Shown one piece after another: positions 63,682 to 64,000 of a stretch of DNA of 64,000 nucleotides. The notes under the pieces were generated by a model. It was not told where the DNA came from. It ran no database searches and saw only the letters and a program-made list of their open reading frames with translations. The stretch lies in NCBI RefSeq assembly GCF_003369915.1, contig NC_046676.1, forward strand, positions 6,386,001-6,450,000, read 5' to 3'. The DNA comes from Drosophila miranda. Lineage: Eukaryota > Arthropoda > Insecta > Diptera > Drosophilidae. Each line of letters opens with the position of its first letter. Position 1 is the first letter of the stretch. Made by a program: the position numbers and the translations under genes.

Positions 63682-64000
63682 GGAGGGTGACGAGTGAGGG
63701 GAGGAGGTCTGGTATAATACCAGATAAATGGATTTGTATGGTAGCGTTCATTCGGTGTTCGAACGAGCGCTCCGAAAATGCATTTAAGTGTGACTTTCCT
63801 TTCTGCTGAATCGCTCGATGCATGTACTACTGCAGACCTGCAGGTCTCCGATTTCTTCGTTGCTCATTCATGAAAACCCTTCCATCTGATATAATCTCAG
63901 TGTGTGGGAGAGGAGGATGACTTCTTCATAGCTACTATTCCCCAACCCCATACCCCATACTCCTCCCCACAGAATGGCGATCGGGTTGTGGCTTAAGGTC

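Larger units (their letters stand above)
58877..64000. other. chn upstream/5' intron sequence
   Basis: No supported coding gene. Low-complexity TG, GGGT and CAA/CAC runs, a DINE-like remnant (60783-60917) and a (GA)n run at 63660-63681 are present. Because chn reads leftward and its start codon is preceded by an acceptor, this stretch is most likely its 5' intron or promoter region. Open frames here have simple-sequence composition. Confidence 0.45.

Overview
The window is nuclear DNA of a fruit fly (Drosophila). The genes have small introns with GT...AG ends and read as close orthologues of D. melanogaster proteins, but they carry insertions and repeat-length differences, so this is not D. 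melanogaster itself. One gene order (vg followed by Rpb12 and chn) differs from what I recall of the D. melanogaster map. Together with moderate GC, abundant CA/TG microsatellites and DINE-1-like debris, this makes an obscura-group species my best guess; that is inference.

Layout. 0.7-1.0 kb (-): a candidate single-pass membrane microprotein. 2.3-2.8 kb (+): bicaudal (beta-NAC), behind a cluster of ATCGAT boxes. 4.5-6.5 kb (-): an SLC22-type organic cation transporter. 6.8-7.8 kb and 9.2-10.3 kb (-): two tandem Bax-inhibitor/Lifeguard (TMBIM) paralogues, the second being Nmda1. 12.3-14.1 kb (+): cytoplasmic aspartyl-tRNA synthetase. 16-30.5 kb (+): vestigial (vg), the wing selector co-activator, seven coding exons with two large introns. 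30.5-48 kb: a long gene-poor stretch of AT-rich DNA, microsatellites and a DINE-1 fragment. 48.2-51.7 kb: a complex tandem array whose units carry housekeeping core-promoter-like motifs and run directly into Rpb12 (51.7-52.1 kb, +). 52.4-58.9 kb (-): charlatan (chn), a REST/NRSF-like zinc-finger repressor, six coding exons, convergent with Rpb12. 59-64 kb: chn upstream or 5' intron sequence with no supported coding gene.

The left 14 kb is a compact housekeeping cluster (nascent-chain chaperone, transporter, ER/Golgi calcium and apoptosis regulators, tRNA charging) with DRE-type promoters. The right 48 kb is occupied by two developmental regulators with wide regulatory flanks, and the tiny housekeeping gene Rpb12 is wedged between them. 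The most unusual feature is the repeat family at 48.2-51.7 kb. A diverged copy also lies beside bicaudal near 1.6 kb, so it is dispersed; its members carry copies of a Motif-6/Motif-1-like promoter block next to Rpb12, at what may be a rearrangement junction.
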